A stretch of 64,000 nt of DNA from Kalmusia sp. IMI 367209 (GCA_027946365.1 JAPEUQ010000016.1:868001-932000), one strand, 5' to 3'; shown: positions 9,935 to 21,816, counted from the first letter of the stretch. Notes: a model not told the origin generated them from the letters alone. Numbers and translations: made by a program.

Positions 9935-11124
9935 GTTGCGTACATAGGTAGCCTCTTGCACCACGGAGATTTGGCGAAACAATCGCTTGTTATATACACC
10001 TATGGTTCCGAGTTTGACTAGTTAGCTGTGGTGCATGTCGAAGGGTGGGGGGAAAATATTAGCACCGTCTTGAAGTTTATCTAGTTATAAACATGTCTAC
10101 GTGTAGTTATCTATAGACTTTCGAATATGGATGCACTGGGCTATCCGATGGGAAATAAGGCAAGCGAAATATGCTAGGTTCTAAATCAAGGTGCTCATGT
10201 ATGCCCTTTGGTCCATTTTCTAGCTTTCATGTTCTGCCATTAAGGCCCTGTTGTTGCAATCTTCGAAGCCGATCCTAGAGCGCAGCTAGATCATGGTGGG
10301 GTGTGGTCGGGCTTCCTTAGGACATTTATATACAAGCGAACAATTAAGCGCACTAAGAATTTGAAAGATAAAGCACTTAACTAACCTATACCTATACTAG
10401 ATCTCGCGGTATAGTTTATCTCACGAGCTAGTAATAAATATCAATTAGATTTCTTTCTTATAAGATCTATCTTACCTTACGGCCTATTAAGTATGTTACG
10501 GCAACCGTGCCGCACAGGTATTACGATACTGACAGCACCAGCAGTACCGACCAATGGGGCGGAGATGAGGACTACTACGCTTACAACTCAGCTGCTGAAC
10601 ATAATATGGGCACGTGACCAATGGGTTACGTGATGGATTAGTGGATTAGCAGGCTCCGTAAAATACAGAGCTACAGAGCCCACAGACCTAAGGTCAGATA
10701 GCAGTATATAGAGATGACGGATTACCCCCGGGTAAGCCTCATCGTCAATCCACGATACAGTTCACTGCATCCAGGTCAGGAGCCGCTTCTGACATTACTC
10801 TTGAGCCTGTGGCAACACACCCTCATAGTAGTGATTGATTGACATTCACCCACGCGACCACGTACAACCCTTGCACGTTACCCATTTCTCACTAGAACCC
10901 CAACGAGCTTAGCGTCCGACTCCCATACCGAACCTACCCCGTTACAGAGGGAGTCTAGTTTTAGACCCCTAAGCCTAAGCAGTCTATGCGTTCACCAACG
11001 TTCCCAAGAATAGGTGGTTATAAATATTGGAAGAAGAGATTATAAACGATCTAAAAATTAAGTTAAGTAATAAAAGTTACAGGTCATGTAAGCGGTTAAA
11101 CAAAGTCAATGTTGTCGCAAGTAC
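9935..11124. other. Gene-free stretch, partly A/T-rich
   Basis: No open frame or family match is seen in about 1.2 kb. 10330-10500 is distinctly A/T-rich and may be degraded repeat DNA, but no termini could be found. Confidence 0.4.
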
Positions 11125-11557
11125 ATGTTGAGTTTGTATCGACAAATCGAGCTCTGCGGAGCTGTCAGAAGCTATCAATTCCATGTTTCGCTGGTACCAG
11201 AAGGAACAGACATGCTTCGTGTATCTAGCCGATGTTCCCGCGAATGATGATCCTACGGATATTAGTCAAGGACAATCTCTGCGGAACAGTAGATGGTTTA
11301 CTCGTGTATGGACACTCTAAGAGTTGACTGCTCCAAGATTACTCGACTTCTACAATGCGTCAGGGGTAGGAATCAGAGATAAAAAGCGTTGGCAAGACTT
11401 GTTGAACAGGATAACTGGAAGTCCTCAGGCCGTGTTGGTCGGAACTAGCTCCTTATCGGGCAGAAGAAAGCCGTGGATCGCCTTCGACGGGAAATTGGAG
11501 AAACTGAAAAGAATGAAGAAGACAAGAAAAAGACGGCTTGGGGTAGATCAGGGCTAA
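11125..11557 (+). pseudogene. HET-domain (vegetative incompatibility) remnant
   Basis: The translation from 11135 matches the middle of the fungal HET domain: CIDKSSSAELSEAINSMFRWY-like residues, then FVYLADVP, then RWFTRVWTL, followed directly by TAA (11318-11320) where the family has Gln, then EL.APR.LDFY near 11325-11355 and a KRWQDLLNRITG block. Gln CAA to TAA is a C-to-T change of the kind produced by RIP. Upstream and downstream parts of the domain are missing or unrecognisable, so this is a fragment. HET proteins act in allorecognition cell death. Confidence 0.65.
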
Positions 11558-12309
11558 CCAGTCGTAAGTGATTCGAAGATGCCCTCGTGTGTTGCATTCG
11601 CTCATCGTCTTACCAAACCGCAGTTACACAAGAAGACGCACTTTGAAAGCAATCAACGCCTCCACCGAACCCAGTGGAATACCGAATGGAATGGCTTATT
11701 CATTCGTTCGTCCATACGTACTACACCATTTGGCTTGATACCCTCCACTTGAAATATGTACGCTACTTTCATATTATCTTCTTGCGAAATCGGTCATTTT
11801 ACTGTGGAATAGCTTTTATACGATCAGTACAACTCGTAGATCCGTCACAAAATCGAATCAAACAGACCTTGGGGATCAACAGGACAGCTGGCAAGTCTTC
11901 TAGCCTACAAGAAAGCGCACGGGCTTAACATACACTATTAATGAATTGCCCATTATTTTCAACAACCTGGCCATGCCGAAATGTATGGTAGAATTGAGAT
12001 TGTGAGTAGTGATTTTCTAGGTATGAGAGATTCGTCCTTGAATGAGAGCAGTGACAACACAATCCTGGTTATGGTTGTAGGGAAAATGTTCGACAGAAAC
12101 TCCACGGCGAAGTATATTGGACAGTTTGTGCAGTCACTTACGCTCAAACGAAGCATCAGTATGAAATTTGGGATCAACGGCAAAGAAGGATGTATATTGC
12201 AAGACATTTTCAGCTTCTGTCCCTGACATGGCGGACCGACTGAATCAATCAAATTTCCAAACTATCTACACCACCTTGATCGCGCTCAATGATTACCCTT
12301 CCATTAAAC
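11558..12309. other. Intergenic, no gene recognised
   Basis: Short open frames on both strands lack family signals. The region lies downstream of FTR1 (minus strand) and of the HET fragment. Confidence 0.4.
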
Positions 12310-13652
12310 TCACTCTTTGACCTCGTGGACCTCAGCGCGAGGAGCACCACTGGCGCCTTTCTTTTCGATCACACCATCGCTGCTCTCGCTTTCCACATCT
12401 CGGCTAGCCGCAGGCTGGGCCTTCTGAAATGGATAGCGCTCATTCTTCTCCCTGAAGCCCATTACCAGGAAACCGACAATCACGACCAACCAGTACAGAT
12501 TGTAAGAAATGACCGAGCCATAGGTCGCGCTGTTCTCCCACCCAAACAACGAATTGAAGATGCCCCATCCTCCGTCGCCGTTCTCACCGGGCGAGCAGCA
12601 ATTCACATGCCACACGCTCTTGCGGATGTCGTAGCTGCCGGGGCCGGCACCTGCTTCAACGGCGCCCTCGCCTGCAAGCTTGACCCATGCGTTAGTCTCG
12701 AGGTCCCAGACACCCCTTGAGAAGAGACCTGCGGCAACAAGGTACAAGAAGCATGTCGAGGCTACGAGGAAGATCTGCAACGAGGTCTTGTTGCCGCCCT
12801 TGTAGATGAGGTAGCCGACGAGGATTCCGGCGCCGAGACCGCAGATGACAGCCAGAGGGAATGAAGTTGCAGGCAATCCGACGCCTACGCCTGCGATGAA
12901 GCTGGTGTCGCGTCAGTGATGATGAAATCCACTTGTGACGAAGCAATGCGAGCAACACTTACAGCACAGCCTCAACGCCCTCCCTCAATACCGTAACGAA
13001 CGGTAGAAGGAACATGGCATACTTCTCGCACCATAACTTAAACTTGCCCTGTCCCCAGCCCTTGTTGTCTTTCTCTTCGAGTACCTTGGCAATCTTGACT
13101 TTCCATTTATCCTGCAGTTTGCTGACGCGCAGAAGCGCAGCGCCCATCAATGTGATGATGATGGACGCAACCAGCGCAAAGACACCTTCGTAGATATACT
13201 CTGCAGAATCGAAGGCATTGCGGCCGACGGTGTAGAAGGTCCCGATTATGCCTGCACCAATGATGAGGCATATGAGGACACCGAGTGCAATGCCGAACCA
13301 AATCTACAGAGGTATTAGAAATATAGTGAGAGGTGGATGTGAGAAGTGCACCTACCTGGCGGACGAGTTTCTTGCGAATCACGGCATCGTGCTCGGGGCC
13401 GAGGCTTTGCTTGAGGAAGGCGAGGAGAACCGAGACAATTATGCTACATTCGAGGCATTCTCGGAAGCAGATGAAGAATACTGAAAGCCGTCAGTATTGG
13501 CAGTCGATGAGCGGACTCGATTGACATGTTCGCCTGTGCAACAATTTTCGAAAGCGAGGGACGATTTTAGGGTGAGTGTATAGTATGTCCTCCGACAGTG
13601 GGGCATATCAGGACACGCTCAACTTACCTGGAACAGCAAAGACGTTTGGCAT
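12310..13652 (-). CDS. ftrA: High-affinity iron permease, FTR1/FtrA type
   Basis: Four exons (13652-13628, 13480-13356, 13303-12963, 12901-12310) give 360 residues, normal for the family. The protein starts MPNVFAVPV and has seven hydrophobic segments. Two iron-binding R-E-x-x-E motifs of the Ftr1 family are visible: RECLE in the first helix and REGVE around residue 155. A cytosolic basic/acidic tail ends in HEVKE. It transports Fe(III) at the plasma membrane after oxidation by the ferroxidase partner, whose gene is divergent at 14627. The shared promoter has five GATA-type iron-repressor sites, so repression by a SreA/Sre1-type factor under iron sufficiency is expected. Confidence 0.93.
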
Positions 13653-13747
13653 TTTCGCAAGCGCTCGCAGAGCAGATGATCACAGTTTGAAAATCGCCCA
13701 CGAAGTCTCAGTTCAATGAGTAGGCAAGGGTAAGGAAGGGAAGGGCT

Positions 13748-13756
13748 TTATCAGAT
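13748..13756 (-). promoter_or_regulatory. ATCWGATAA GATA site 1
   Basis: TTATCAGAT, i.e. ATCTGATAA on the minus strand: the consensus site for SreA/Sre1 iron-responsive GATA repressors. It lies 96 bp upstream of the FTR1 start. Confidence 0.7.
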
Positions 13757-13766
13757 GCGGAATTTA

Positions 13767-13775
13767 ATCAGATAA
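13767..13775 (+). promoter_or_regulatory. ATCWGATAA GATA site 2
   Basis: ATCAGATAA, a perfect match in the FTR1/FET3 shared promoter, 10 bp from site 1 in the opposite orientation. Confidence 0.7.
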
Positions 13776-14171
13776 GCAAGTGTAGGCGAAGATCGGCGTC
13801 TGCAATGCACCCGTGCTTTGATTAATTCGATACGAGAAACTGTCACACCTGCTGTATGCAGGGATGGTTCCTGTTCACAACGAATTGTGCGTGTACCCCG
13901 CCTGCCTCGGAAACACAAATGTTGGTGTTATTTGGCGTTGGGAGCGGCGCCTGATACGAACACCAGACAATGAGTTAGCAGCTTACCCACACACTTCCCG
14001 TGTCTCCAGAGGATGTGGATGGAGGGAGCAAGTGTTGATCATCTTTGCCAAGCTTTGTGGAGGGCAAAGAAGCAATTCCCGCGCAGCCTAAGGTCGCCTT
14101 GATCACCTAGCGTCTAACACCGTCTCCCCCGGGCGTTCTGCCGATCAGTCCAGACTCGGCCCTCCGTCGCA

Positions 14172-14180
14172 TTATCAGAT
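14172..14180 (-). promoter_or_regulatory. ATCWGATAA GATA site 3
   Basis: TTATCAGAT, in the middle of the shared promoter. It forms an inverted pair with site 4, 7 bp away. Confidence 0.7.
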
Positions 14181-14187
14181 GTCACTG

Positions 14188-14196
14188 ATCTGATAA
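14188..14196 (+). promoter_or_regulatory. ATCWGATAA GATA site 4
   Basis: ATCTGATAA, paired with site 3. The inverted spacing repeats the arrangement of sites 1 and 2. Confidence 0.7.
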
Positions 14197-14447
14197 AATG
14201 AACTATCACAACGCCTGCAGCATGACGGCTAAAATCTTCGTTAAAGCCTGCCTAGAGCGGTAAGCGCTAGTTGGCTTCTCGCTGGTGGAGACAAGAGTCT
14301 GCACGCCGGTTAGCGAGCGATGTCGCACACTGACTGGGCCCCGCTTCACCACTGTTTCCTGTTGGTGCTGCGCCGACGAATTGTGAGCGAGCGGGACTGC
14401 CTGGGCGGCTATACGGTGCCGCTTAGGAAGCAGGGCCCTGCGTGGTT

Positions 14448-14456
14448 TTATCAGAT
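14448..14456 (-). promoter_or_regulatory. ATCWGATAA GATA site 5
   Basis: TTATCAGAT, 171 bp upstream of the FET3 start. Confidence 0.65.
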
Positions 14457-14626
14457 CTGGGCGCGCCTGATCCAGCCGCTTTATCAATCTAATCTCTTCC
14501 ATCAGTTGTCTTTGGCCATCCCGAAGGCCACCGACGTCTACGATCGAGTTGTCGTCTGAAGGGTATTCCTCCTTGCCCCTTCTGAGGGACGTTCGTGAGC
14601 TCATCAGCTCTCTCTCCCTTCCTACA

Positions 14627-16525
14627 ATGGCGCCCTCATTGTCTAATGTCGCTCTGCTGTCGTCCATTTTTTTCTCGGTCGCACACTGCGCTACGAAGAC
14701 TTACGACTTCGATGTAGCATGGATGTATGCAAACCCTGATGGGATGCAGAACCGTCCCGTTATCGGTATCAATGGACAATGGCCGATTCCTACTATCAAT
14801 GTTACCAAAGGCGACCAAGTCGTGGTCAACGTGAAGAACTCACTGGGAAACGAGTCCACGAGCTTGCACTTTCACGGCTTGTATCAAAATGGGACGACGC
14901 ACATGGATGGCCCAGCGCAGGTCAGCCAGTGTGCCATCCTGCCTGGTGGTTCGTTCACGTACAACTTTACAGTGAGTAGCAGCCTCGTCATAAATTAATG
15001 TAGACTAAACTTATAGGTGGATCAACCCGGAACTTACTGGTACCATTCTCATGTCAGGGGACAGTATCCGGATGGCCTCCGCGGACCCTTCATAGTCCAC
15101 GACCCAAAAGATCCCCACAAAGACCTCTACGATGAAGAGATCGTTCTCACCTTCTCGGATTGGTATCATGATCTGATGAACGAGCTCATCGCAGGCTTCA
15201 TCAACATTGCCAATCCTTCCGGTGCTGAGCCTGTCCCCAACTCTGCGCTCGTCAACGAGACACAGGACCTCAAAGTTAAGATCGAGCCTGGAAAGAGATA
15301 CAAGTTTCGCATGATCAACATGGGAGCTTTCGCGGCGCAGTATGTCTGGTTCGAAGACCACACTATGCAGATTGTGGAAGTAGATGGCATTTACACTGAG
15401 CCTGCCGACGCTGACATGATTTACATTACTGCTGCGCAGCGGTATAGCGTCATTGTCACTGCGAAGAACAGCACTAATGCGAACTTTGCCTTCGTTGGCA
15501 GTATGGATCAGGTGAGAGCATTAGCATTGATAAAGGCGACCTTGCGCTAACAGTCCCAGGACCTCTTCGATGCCGTTCCCGATGGCCTCAACCCCAATGT
15601 TACAGGATGGCTAGTGTACGATGATTCGAAAGATAAGCCAGCTGCGAAGGAAATTGACAGCTTTGAACCTTTTGACGACTTCGGCCTTGTTCCAGAAGAC
15701 AAAGAAGAGCTGTATGACCATGTTGATCATCAAATCCAACTTGACATGAAAATGGACAACCTCAACGATGGAGCAAATTAGTGAGTACATCGACGTTTAC
15801 AAAGATAAGACAGCCATCTAACAAATATCAGTGCCTTCTTCAACGACGTAACGTACGTCCATCCCAAAGTCCCCACGTTATACACCGTTCTCTCGACCGG
15901 CAACAACGCCACCAACCCCGCTATCTATGGCTCCCACACAAACCAATTTGTCCTCGCCGCCAACGAAGTCGTCGAGATAATCCTAAATAACGACGACCCC
16001 GGGAAGCACCCATTTCATTTACACGGCCACTCTTTCCAAGTCGTACATCGTAGTGATGAAGAAGCGGGCTTCTACGACGCGAACAGCGCATCCGCATTCC
16101 CTACCACACCAATGCGCCGCGACACGATCCTCGTCCATCCCAACGGCAACATCGTGCTCCGATTCAAGTCTGACAACCCTGGCGTGTGGCTTTTCCACTG
16201 CCATATCGAGTGGCACGTTGCGTCGGGGCTCGTCGCAACAATCATCGAGGCGCCCCTCTCCATCCAGAAACAGCTTTCGGGCAAGATCCCGCAGAATCAT
16301 CTGGACGCCTGCAAGGCAGGAAGCGTGCCGACGCAAGGCAACGCTGCCGGTAACACGGAGGACTTGCTGGACCTCAAGGGCGAAACTAGTTTTCCTGGCC
16401 CGATACCCGCGGGCTTCACGGCGAGGGGCATCGTAGCGCTGGTCTTCAGTTGCGTGGCAGCATTCTTGGGCATGGCTGTCATTAGCTGGTATGGTATGGC
16501 GCCTATCAAGGCGAAGTCTACATGA
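14627..16525 (+). CDS. fet3: Multicopper ferroxidase, FET3 type
   Basis: Four exons (14627-14971, 15017-15511, 15560-15780, 15832-16525) encode 584 residues. There is a signal peptide ([20 protein letters not shown]), three cupredoxin domains, and all four copper-binding signatures: [19 protein letters not shown] and HCHIEWH. A C-terminal transmembrane anchor (about residues 550-575) distinguishes Fet3 ferroxidases from secreted laccases. It oxidises Fe(II) at the cell surface and passes Fe(III) to the FTR1 permease encoded divergently. ATG 14627 was chosen because the signal peptide follows directly; an in-frame upstream codon would bury it. The frame is intact. Confidence 0.93.
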
Positions 16526-18069
16526 GCGTCTCTACGCCACACATAATGTATGTAATCTACTGTGGCGTTGGGGGAGGGATATAGGGTGGCTTGGGGTAGG
16601 CGCACATGCTCGCTTGTAATGAGTAATGGTTATATTTCCCCGGCTTCGCTTGAAGCCGTTTGAGGAATTGACAGGGTAACGCCCGGTTGTAGTGTTCAAT
16701 CGAGAGGTGTGCGTGGGTGAGAGTGCAAGGGTGAGAAGGTTGTTGTGCCCCCCACGCTGAGGTTCCCCGCATCGGACTTCATGCAGTGGGCTTCGTGTTC
16801 GGCTGCGTGCGTCTCAGCAAACGCGTATGGGTCGATGATGTTATTTGAAGGTCACGATTTCGGCCGCGGCTTTGCAATCTTAATGAATGCTTCTTGGCGG
16901 GCTTGAAAGTACCGATGAAACTGGTGAGGTGTACACCGAGCAGCATGCGGATGAAAGTGAACAACTATCCACTTGTATGCTCTGCACATCCCCTTCTTAC
17001 TGCAGTCAAGCAACATAACAATAATTAGAGAGAATGGACTATCGAAATACCCGGGATCTCATATCACCTGTTGTGAACAATACGGGTAGATCGACGTTTG
17101 CGTACTAGGTAAAATGAATTGAGCATTCAAACTGACATATATTTTCCTCTGCCAAATCCAGGCATTCAACAATTGACCATCCCCATCTTCTCAATCGGCC
17201 GTCGCCATCTCTGCGGCCAGAATACCGTCGCGACAGACTCCATGCATACGATCATATGCACACATCCTGGACCGTCCCACCACATCGAGTTTCTGCTCCG
17301 CGCCTAATCCTCCCCAACCGAACAGAAATCCCACCCAAGCTACTGCGCATACGGCCCGTCAAATAGACTTCTTCACTCGCCCACAAGCGCCTCTAGCACA
17401 CCCACACGAAATCTCCGGCTCCAGGCGGTCTCCGCTGATTAGCGACTTTCTCCATGTAACGAATTTGCCGGATGCTTCGCACTTCGCACGGACTCCATTA
17501 CGGACAATGTGCGTATGCACCGCGCATGCAAGCAGACTCTCCACGTGGCGAAGGATCGCACGATTGGACGGAAAGAGGAGCGAGAGGCTCGATGAGGAAA
17601 GCGGTGTGGTGGGCAGATTTCCCGAATGGAGGGTTGGGAAGTGGAGCCACTCACAGGCTTCAGCGGTGCATCGCGCATGCATGCATATATTGCGAGACGG
17701 GCGCAGAATGTGACTTTTGGTGATCTCGCTCTACGCTGAATACATTTAGACTGTTTGTTGTACATTTTGCTTGCTGAGTGGTATATGTTTTGTTCGGACG
17801 GTGTTGTACACAAGATTGCTAAGCAGAGTCCGAGAGCCCGATCGCTATGCGCCAATATCCGTAACCTCAGGGCAAAAATCCGGTTTGCATGCTACACAAA
17901 TGTCCACTCCTCAGCCGTACGCTAATGATGCCTTGTCATGCTACAACATAAGAAAAAAGCCAAATAAACGCCCGTATGCACCCCACGCTGTAGCTCCATT
18001 AAGATGGTGCCTGTGGCAAAATGTCGTGTCTCCGCATTAGCGATGAGACCTGGTAGCAATGGTCGACCG
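16526..18069. other. Gene-free stretch after FET3
   Basis: About 1.5 kb between convergent FET3 and the 2EXR-like gene. Several overlapping open frames on both strands have no recognisable domain and no consistent codon pattern; they are taken as chance. Confidence 0.4.
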
Positions 18070-19077
18070 TCACTCTTCTTCGTTGTCATCCTCTTGCGGC
18101 TGGCACGTGGAGCAGTCGTACAATTTTTTGCAAAACTCGCGGACAGTCAACTCTGCGTCACCGACTGGCCCCACGCAATGGCCTTTGAGGCACCACCAAG
18201 CCCACTGGTTGCCGTTGTCGGGATCGCGCTTGAGATAATTCTCGCCGGGTGACCACATGTCGAGAGAGAAAGCAATGCGGTTGAATTTCGGGCCTGAGGG
18301 TGATGAGTCCTCGGAGGCAGAACCCATCATCTTGAGAGACTGCGTGGCATGGTACCAGACCCAGAGAGGGTTCCAGAGAGGGTCACCAATGGCTTTGACG
18401 TGGAGGTTGAGCTCGGACACGTTTTGGACTTCGGAGAGCTCGCGGCGCATTTGGCGGGCGAGCGCCCATTCCTCGGGCTTCATGTTACGAGGGTCGGAGA
18501 CGCCGAGCATGGTGCTCGTCGTGACGAGTTTTATATCGCAGCGCCGCATATGCTTGAGTACCTGGGGCGATATTTGCCATATCTTCTTGCTTTCCTCGGC
18601 CGGCGTTGCGGGAGGGGTATAATTGTGCGGGGCGACGGTAAGGTGGAAAGTGGTCTTTTTGCACATGAGGTCCATGTACTCATCGTAGATCTGCTTGTTT
18701 GCGAGGAAGAGGAAGTTGCTCTTGTGTCCCATGTTGGAACTATCTGAAGAACCAATCTGAGGCAGGCTGGGCAGCCAGCTGGGACCACGGTTCTGAGGGC
18801 AGGGTCGGGGAGGTGGAAAGTGTGGGTCCTCCAACAGGTTCTCGTATACCATGTCTCTCAGCTCAGGAGGCAGCTCCATGAAAGGGAAGGGGGCGTCGTT
18901 GCGGTTCTGCATCTTGGTGATGACGTGCTTCAGAAAGATGAAAGCGATATAAAAAAGAAGGGCGACGAAAGTAAGAGGCTCCGAAATGCTAAATAACCAC
19001 TGGGCCGGCAGGCCGGGCCTTATGATAGCGTTGCGCATAAACTGCGCAACGTGAATGTGTGGGGTGTCTGTCCGCAT
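18070..19077 (-). CDS. 2EXR/F-box-like domain protein
   Basis: A single exon of up to 335 residues. A predicted membrane helix at about residues 30-50 (LTFVALLFYIAFIFLKHVI) precedes FMELPPELRDMVYENLLEDP, the hallmark of the fungal 2EXR/F-box-like domain found in very many uncharacterised ascomycete proteins. The rest is the usual mixed alpha/beta body (NKQIYDEY, WALARQMRRELSEVQNVSEL) ending in an acidic tail. If translation starts at the internal Met just before NRNDAPF (about residue 57), the membrane helix is lost; which start is used cannot be settled. No substrate or partner can be inferred. Confidence 0.75.
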   Translation of the reverse strand: MRTDTPHIHVAQFMRNAIIRPGLPAQWLFSISEPLTFVALLFYIAFIFLKHVITKMQNRNDAPFPFMELPPELRDMVYENLLEDPHFPPPRPCPQNRGPSWLPSLPQIGSSDSSNMGHKSNFLFLANKQIYDEYMDLMCKKTTFHLTVAPHNYTPPATPAEESKKIWQISPQVLKHMRRCDIKLVTTSTMLGVSDPRNMKPEEWALARQMRRELSEVQNVSELNLHVKAIGDPLWNPLWVWYHATQSLKMMGSASEDSSPSGPKFNRIAFSLDMWSPGENYLKRDPDNGNQWAWWCLKGHCVGPVGDAELTVREFCKKLYDCSTCQPQEDDNEEE

Positions 19078-20445
19078 CGTGATGGTAGGGTCCCGTGCTG
19101 TGCTAGGTGTAGCGCGCTACGGACACCGATTGGGGGCGACTCAGGGTAGTGCAGGGTCTCGGCGCCGCACAAGGCCTGCGTTCTCCGCCTGGCCTTCAAC
19201 TGGGCACCTCCCACAACCTCCGTAATCCCAATGGAGACGCGTGGGCAGTCCCCACGGTGCGTGCTCTCGTCAGCCTAAACTTTCCGAAGCTTCAGCAGGA
19301 TCGAGGGCCTGGGGGTTCTGCGAGTAGAGTCGCTGCACAAGCGGCTAGAGGCGAAGGACACACGTGGAGGAAGAAAGAGGGGGGAAAGGGGAGCGGAAGA
19401 CAGTGATGGGCGTGAGAAGTGGCTGTGGGGAGCGTCTTTTTTCACGTTTGCTGATGCCTGGCGATCTACGAGGACCTGCGCCATTGCACAGCGCGACACC
19501 GCCACACGTCGTGGCTGTCCATTGGTATGAGGCTTCCAAATTACCGCTGGCCGGAGTCTGATGTTCCGCGGCTGACCGTTGCAACGAGTAGAAGTCGGAT
19601 GAAACGCGGAGGAGATCCTGCCCAGCGAGCGTGCAGGCGCGCGGAGCTCGGAGACGTGTCGGAAGCTTACTGCACAAGAATAGACGACTTGGACGCACAC
19701 ATGGTGGTAACGCTCATTTGCGCGCAGCGAAATACGTGTCGCCTAGACTGATGGCTCACGTACGAGGATGGAGCTTGCTGATGAGGAGGGTTTGAGTAGG
19801 GTCGAGGTTGAGGAGGGTTGTCGTGTTTAGGAGCGAAGGTGCCTTGAAGGGCAATGAGGACCAGTCAACTCGAGTCTGACGCCCAGCCAACGATGCGCAA
19901 GTGTACATGTACGAGCTTTTCAAATCAAGGTGACACTGTTGCAACCTGCCATACATCGATGACCTGCATATATCCCCAGGTAACACCTGCAACACAGAAG
20001 TGTTCCAAGTGTAGCGGCTTCTGCCGTTCTTCCGCCAGATCTATCGGCACTAACCGTAGACGAACATGGATCCTTGGCGCCGCTCTTTAGCGCCACTCTT
20101 CACTCCACTCCACGACAACCCACCGCTCCTCAGTCGCACAACCTCCACCGTCCGTTGCGGCTTCAGCGCACGTCCCGCTATTCGTCCAGATTCAATCGAC
20201 TGCCGGAAAGGGAATTGATGCGGAGCTAGTGAGTGTATTCGGTAAGTTTCAAACAGATGTCTTCGTCGTGGTTCTTCATGCCATTACCATACATTATCAG
20301 TGCGCAAGCGAGTAGCTACTACAATACATAGAAAACAACGTATTAATAGGTTACTAGAAGAAGTGTGCTGCCCCGCCGACCCATCCCATACTCCAAGCGA
20401 TTCCTAATGTACCGAATGAAATCTGTGTACAAAAGCCCAACACGC
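19078..20445. other. Intergenic, no gene recognised
   Basis: About 1.4 kb between the 2EXR-like gene promoter and the 3' end of the C2H2 gene. It is G/C-rich with scattered chance frames. Confidence 0.4.
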
Positions 20446-21816
20446 TCAGTGGCCTTTGGGCGTTATGTCCTTCAAGTACATATGGCGGATTTTGTCCTTC
20501 ATCTTCTGGTCTGGAAAGTAATCCTGGACCTCTTCTAGCGGCATCTTCTGGTTGCGACCCGCCTTTTTGTTTGGTTTTCGTACGTGCGTGATCAGATGAG
20601 CCACGCAGTTGTCGTTTCTGTTGAAAAACCTTTTACACATGGGACAACCGTATGGCTTTTCGCCGTTGTGCGTCTTCTCGTGGCGCGCAAGATGCTCCAT
20701 CCTTCGAAATTGTCTCGGGCACAGCGAGCACTGTTGCCGAGGCTGTCCGTCACGAGTTCGCCTGAACTTCACCCTCGCAGCCCCTTGGTCCCATTCACAG
20801 ACCACGCCATCGTGTTTTAGGGTAGCCTTCATGCCCTTCAGATTCACAGGCTCGCCAGGCTCTGCCTTCGCATTCCTGTTCTTCCTTGCCTTGGCCACGC
20901 CGGAGTACATCTTTCGCTCCTTCTTGACGACCGACTTGCCTCCGGTGGGCGATACGTAGATCGATCGTGTGAGCCGTACATCGTCATCGGCATCGTCTTC
21001 TTCTTCAGCAACAAGCTCGTGCTTGACTGAAGGAGGAGAAGTTTCCTTTTTAAAAGACACTTCCTGTGGTGATGACGGACCAAGGTCTTCAAAGGAGTCG
21101 GCTTCAGTGAATGAGTTTGATGCGTCGCGCACATAATCGTTTCCCATGCCAGCTATTGCTGGAACAATCGTCATCTCGTGGGCTCCCTGGCCGGAGTGGA
21201 ACTGATCGGCCCAGAACGTTTGGACTTCGCCTTCGGTGATGGTAGGGGAGAAGCCGTGTGTGCTCCATTGTTGGTTCACGTCTGAATGCACCACCGCGGA
21301 AGTACTCGCCCATGAAGGATTGACAGAAGGGATCAGAGGGACGTCGAGGTCCACAGAATCCGTGGGATACGTCTGAAATAGGTCTTCAGTGTGGGGTAGC
21401 ACGTGGGACGCGTGTGTCGAGATGGGAGGGCACATCTCCGTGTTGTGCGCACCCAACATCCAAGGATTATACATGTTTTCGTTAGTAGCGAATGCTTTCG
21501 GCTCCTGGGTCATTGGCAGTCCATGGAATGATTGATTTTGGATCTCCGGACCTAGGTCATAGGTGATGACCCCAGGGAAGCCTCTACTGGGCATCGGACT
21601 CTGTCCCCAGGTTGGAGTTACGGGCTGGGAGTATTCCGATACACAACTTCCAAAGGACATCGATGTATGCGAAGACGCTATCGAGTCTCGCCGGGTCTCG
21701 AGGTTGTATGGAGACGAAGGGGTGAGAAATCCTGAGGTCGGAAGGACGTTTGGTGAGACTTGGAATTCTTCTCTCGGACGAATTTCTTCAAAAGTAGCAC
21801 CCGTTGGGGTCGACAT
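20446..21816 (-). CDS. C2H2 zinc-finger transcription factor (BrlA-like layout)
   Basis: About 456 residues from MSTPTGATF; an in-frame ATG at 21894 is possible, but an AG acceptor just upstream of the chosen ATG suggests a 5'-UTR intron. The N-terminal two thirds are Ser/Pro/Thr-rich and low in structure. A basic stretch precedes two C-terminal C2H2 fingers: CSLCPRQFRRMEHLARHEKTH and CPMCKRFFNRNDNCVAHLITH, followed by a GRN tail. Two fingers near the C-terminus with an R-x-E-H-L and a N-R-x-D-N helix is the layout of BrlA-type conidiation regulators, but the rest was not recognised, so the symbol is withheld. A 5-kb gene-free stretch lies upstream. Confidence 0.8.
   Translation of the reverse strand: MSTPTGATFEEIRPREEFQVSPNVLPTSGFLTPSSPYNLETRRDSIASSHTSMSFGSCVSEYSQPVTPTWGQSPMPSRGFPGVITYDLGPEIQNQSFHGLPMTQEPKAFATNENMYNPWMLGAHNTEMCPPISTHASHVLPHTEDLFQTYPTDSVDLDVPLIPSVNPSWASTSAVVHSDVNQQWSTHGFSPTITEGEVQTFWADQFHSGQGAHEMTIVPAIAGMGNDYVRDASNSFTEADSFEDLGPSSPQEVSFKKETSPPSVKHELVAEEEDDADDDVRLTRSIYVSPTGGKSVVKKERKMYSGVAKARKNRNAKAEPGEPVNLKGMKATLKHDGVVCEWDQGAARVKFRRTRDGQPRQQCSLCPRQFRRMEHLARHEKTHNGEKPYGCPMCKRFFNRNDNCVAHLITHVRKPNKKAGRNQKMPLEEVQDYFPDQKMKDKIRHMYLKDITPKGH

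Noticed and set aside
12289..12720. 143-codon plus-strand open frame
   Set aside because: Antisense to the last exon of FTR1, which has an intact, conserved frame.
14627..16525. Considered a secreted laccase
   Set aside because: A C-terminal membrane anchor and the divergent FTR1 partner point to a Fet3-type ferroxidase instead.
17359..17855. Overlapping open frames on both strands downstream of FET3
   Set aside because: Mutually overlapping, Arg/Ser/Pro-rich, no domain; typical chance frames in G/C-rich DNA.
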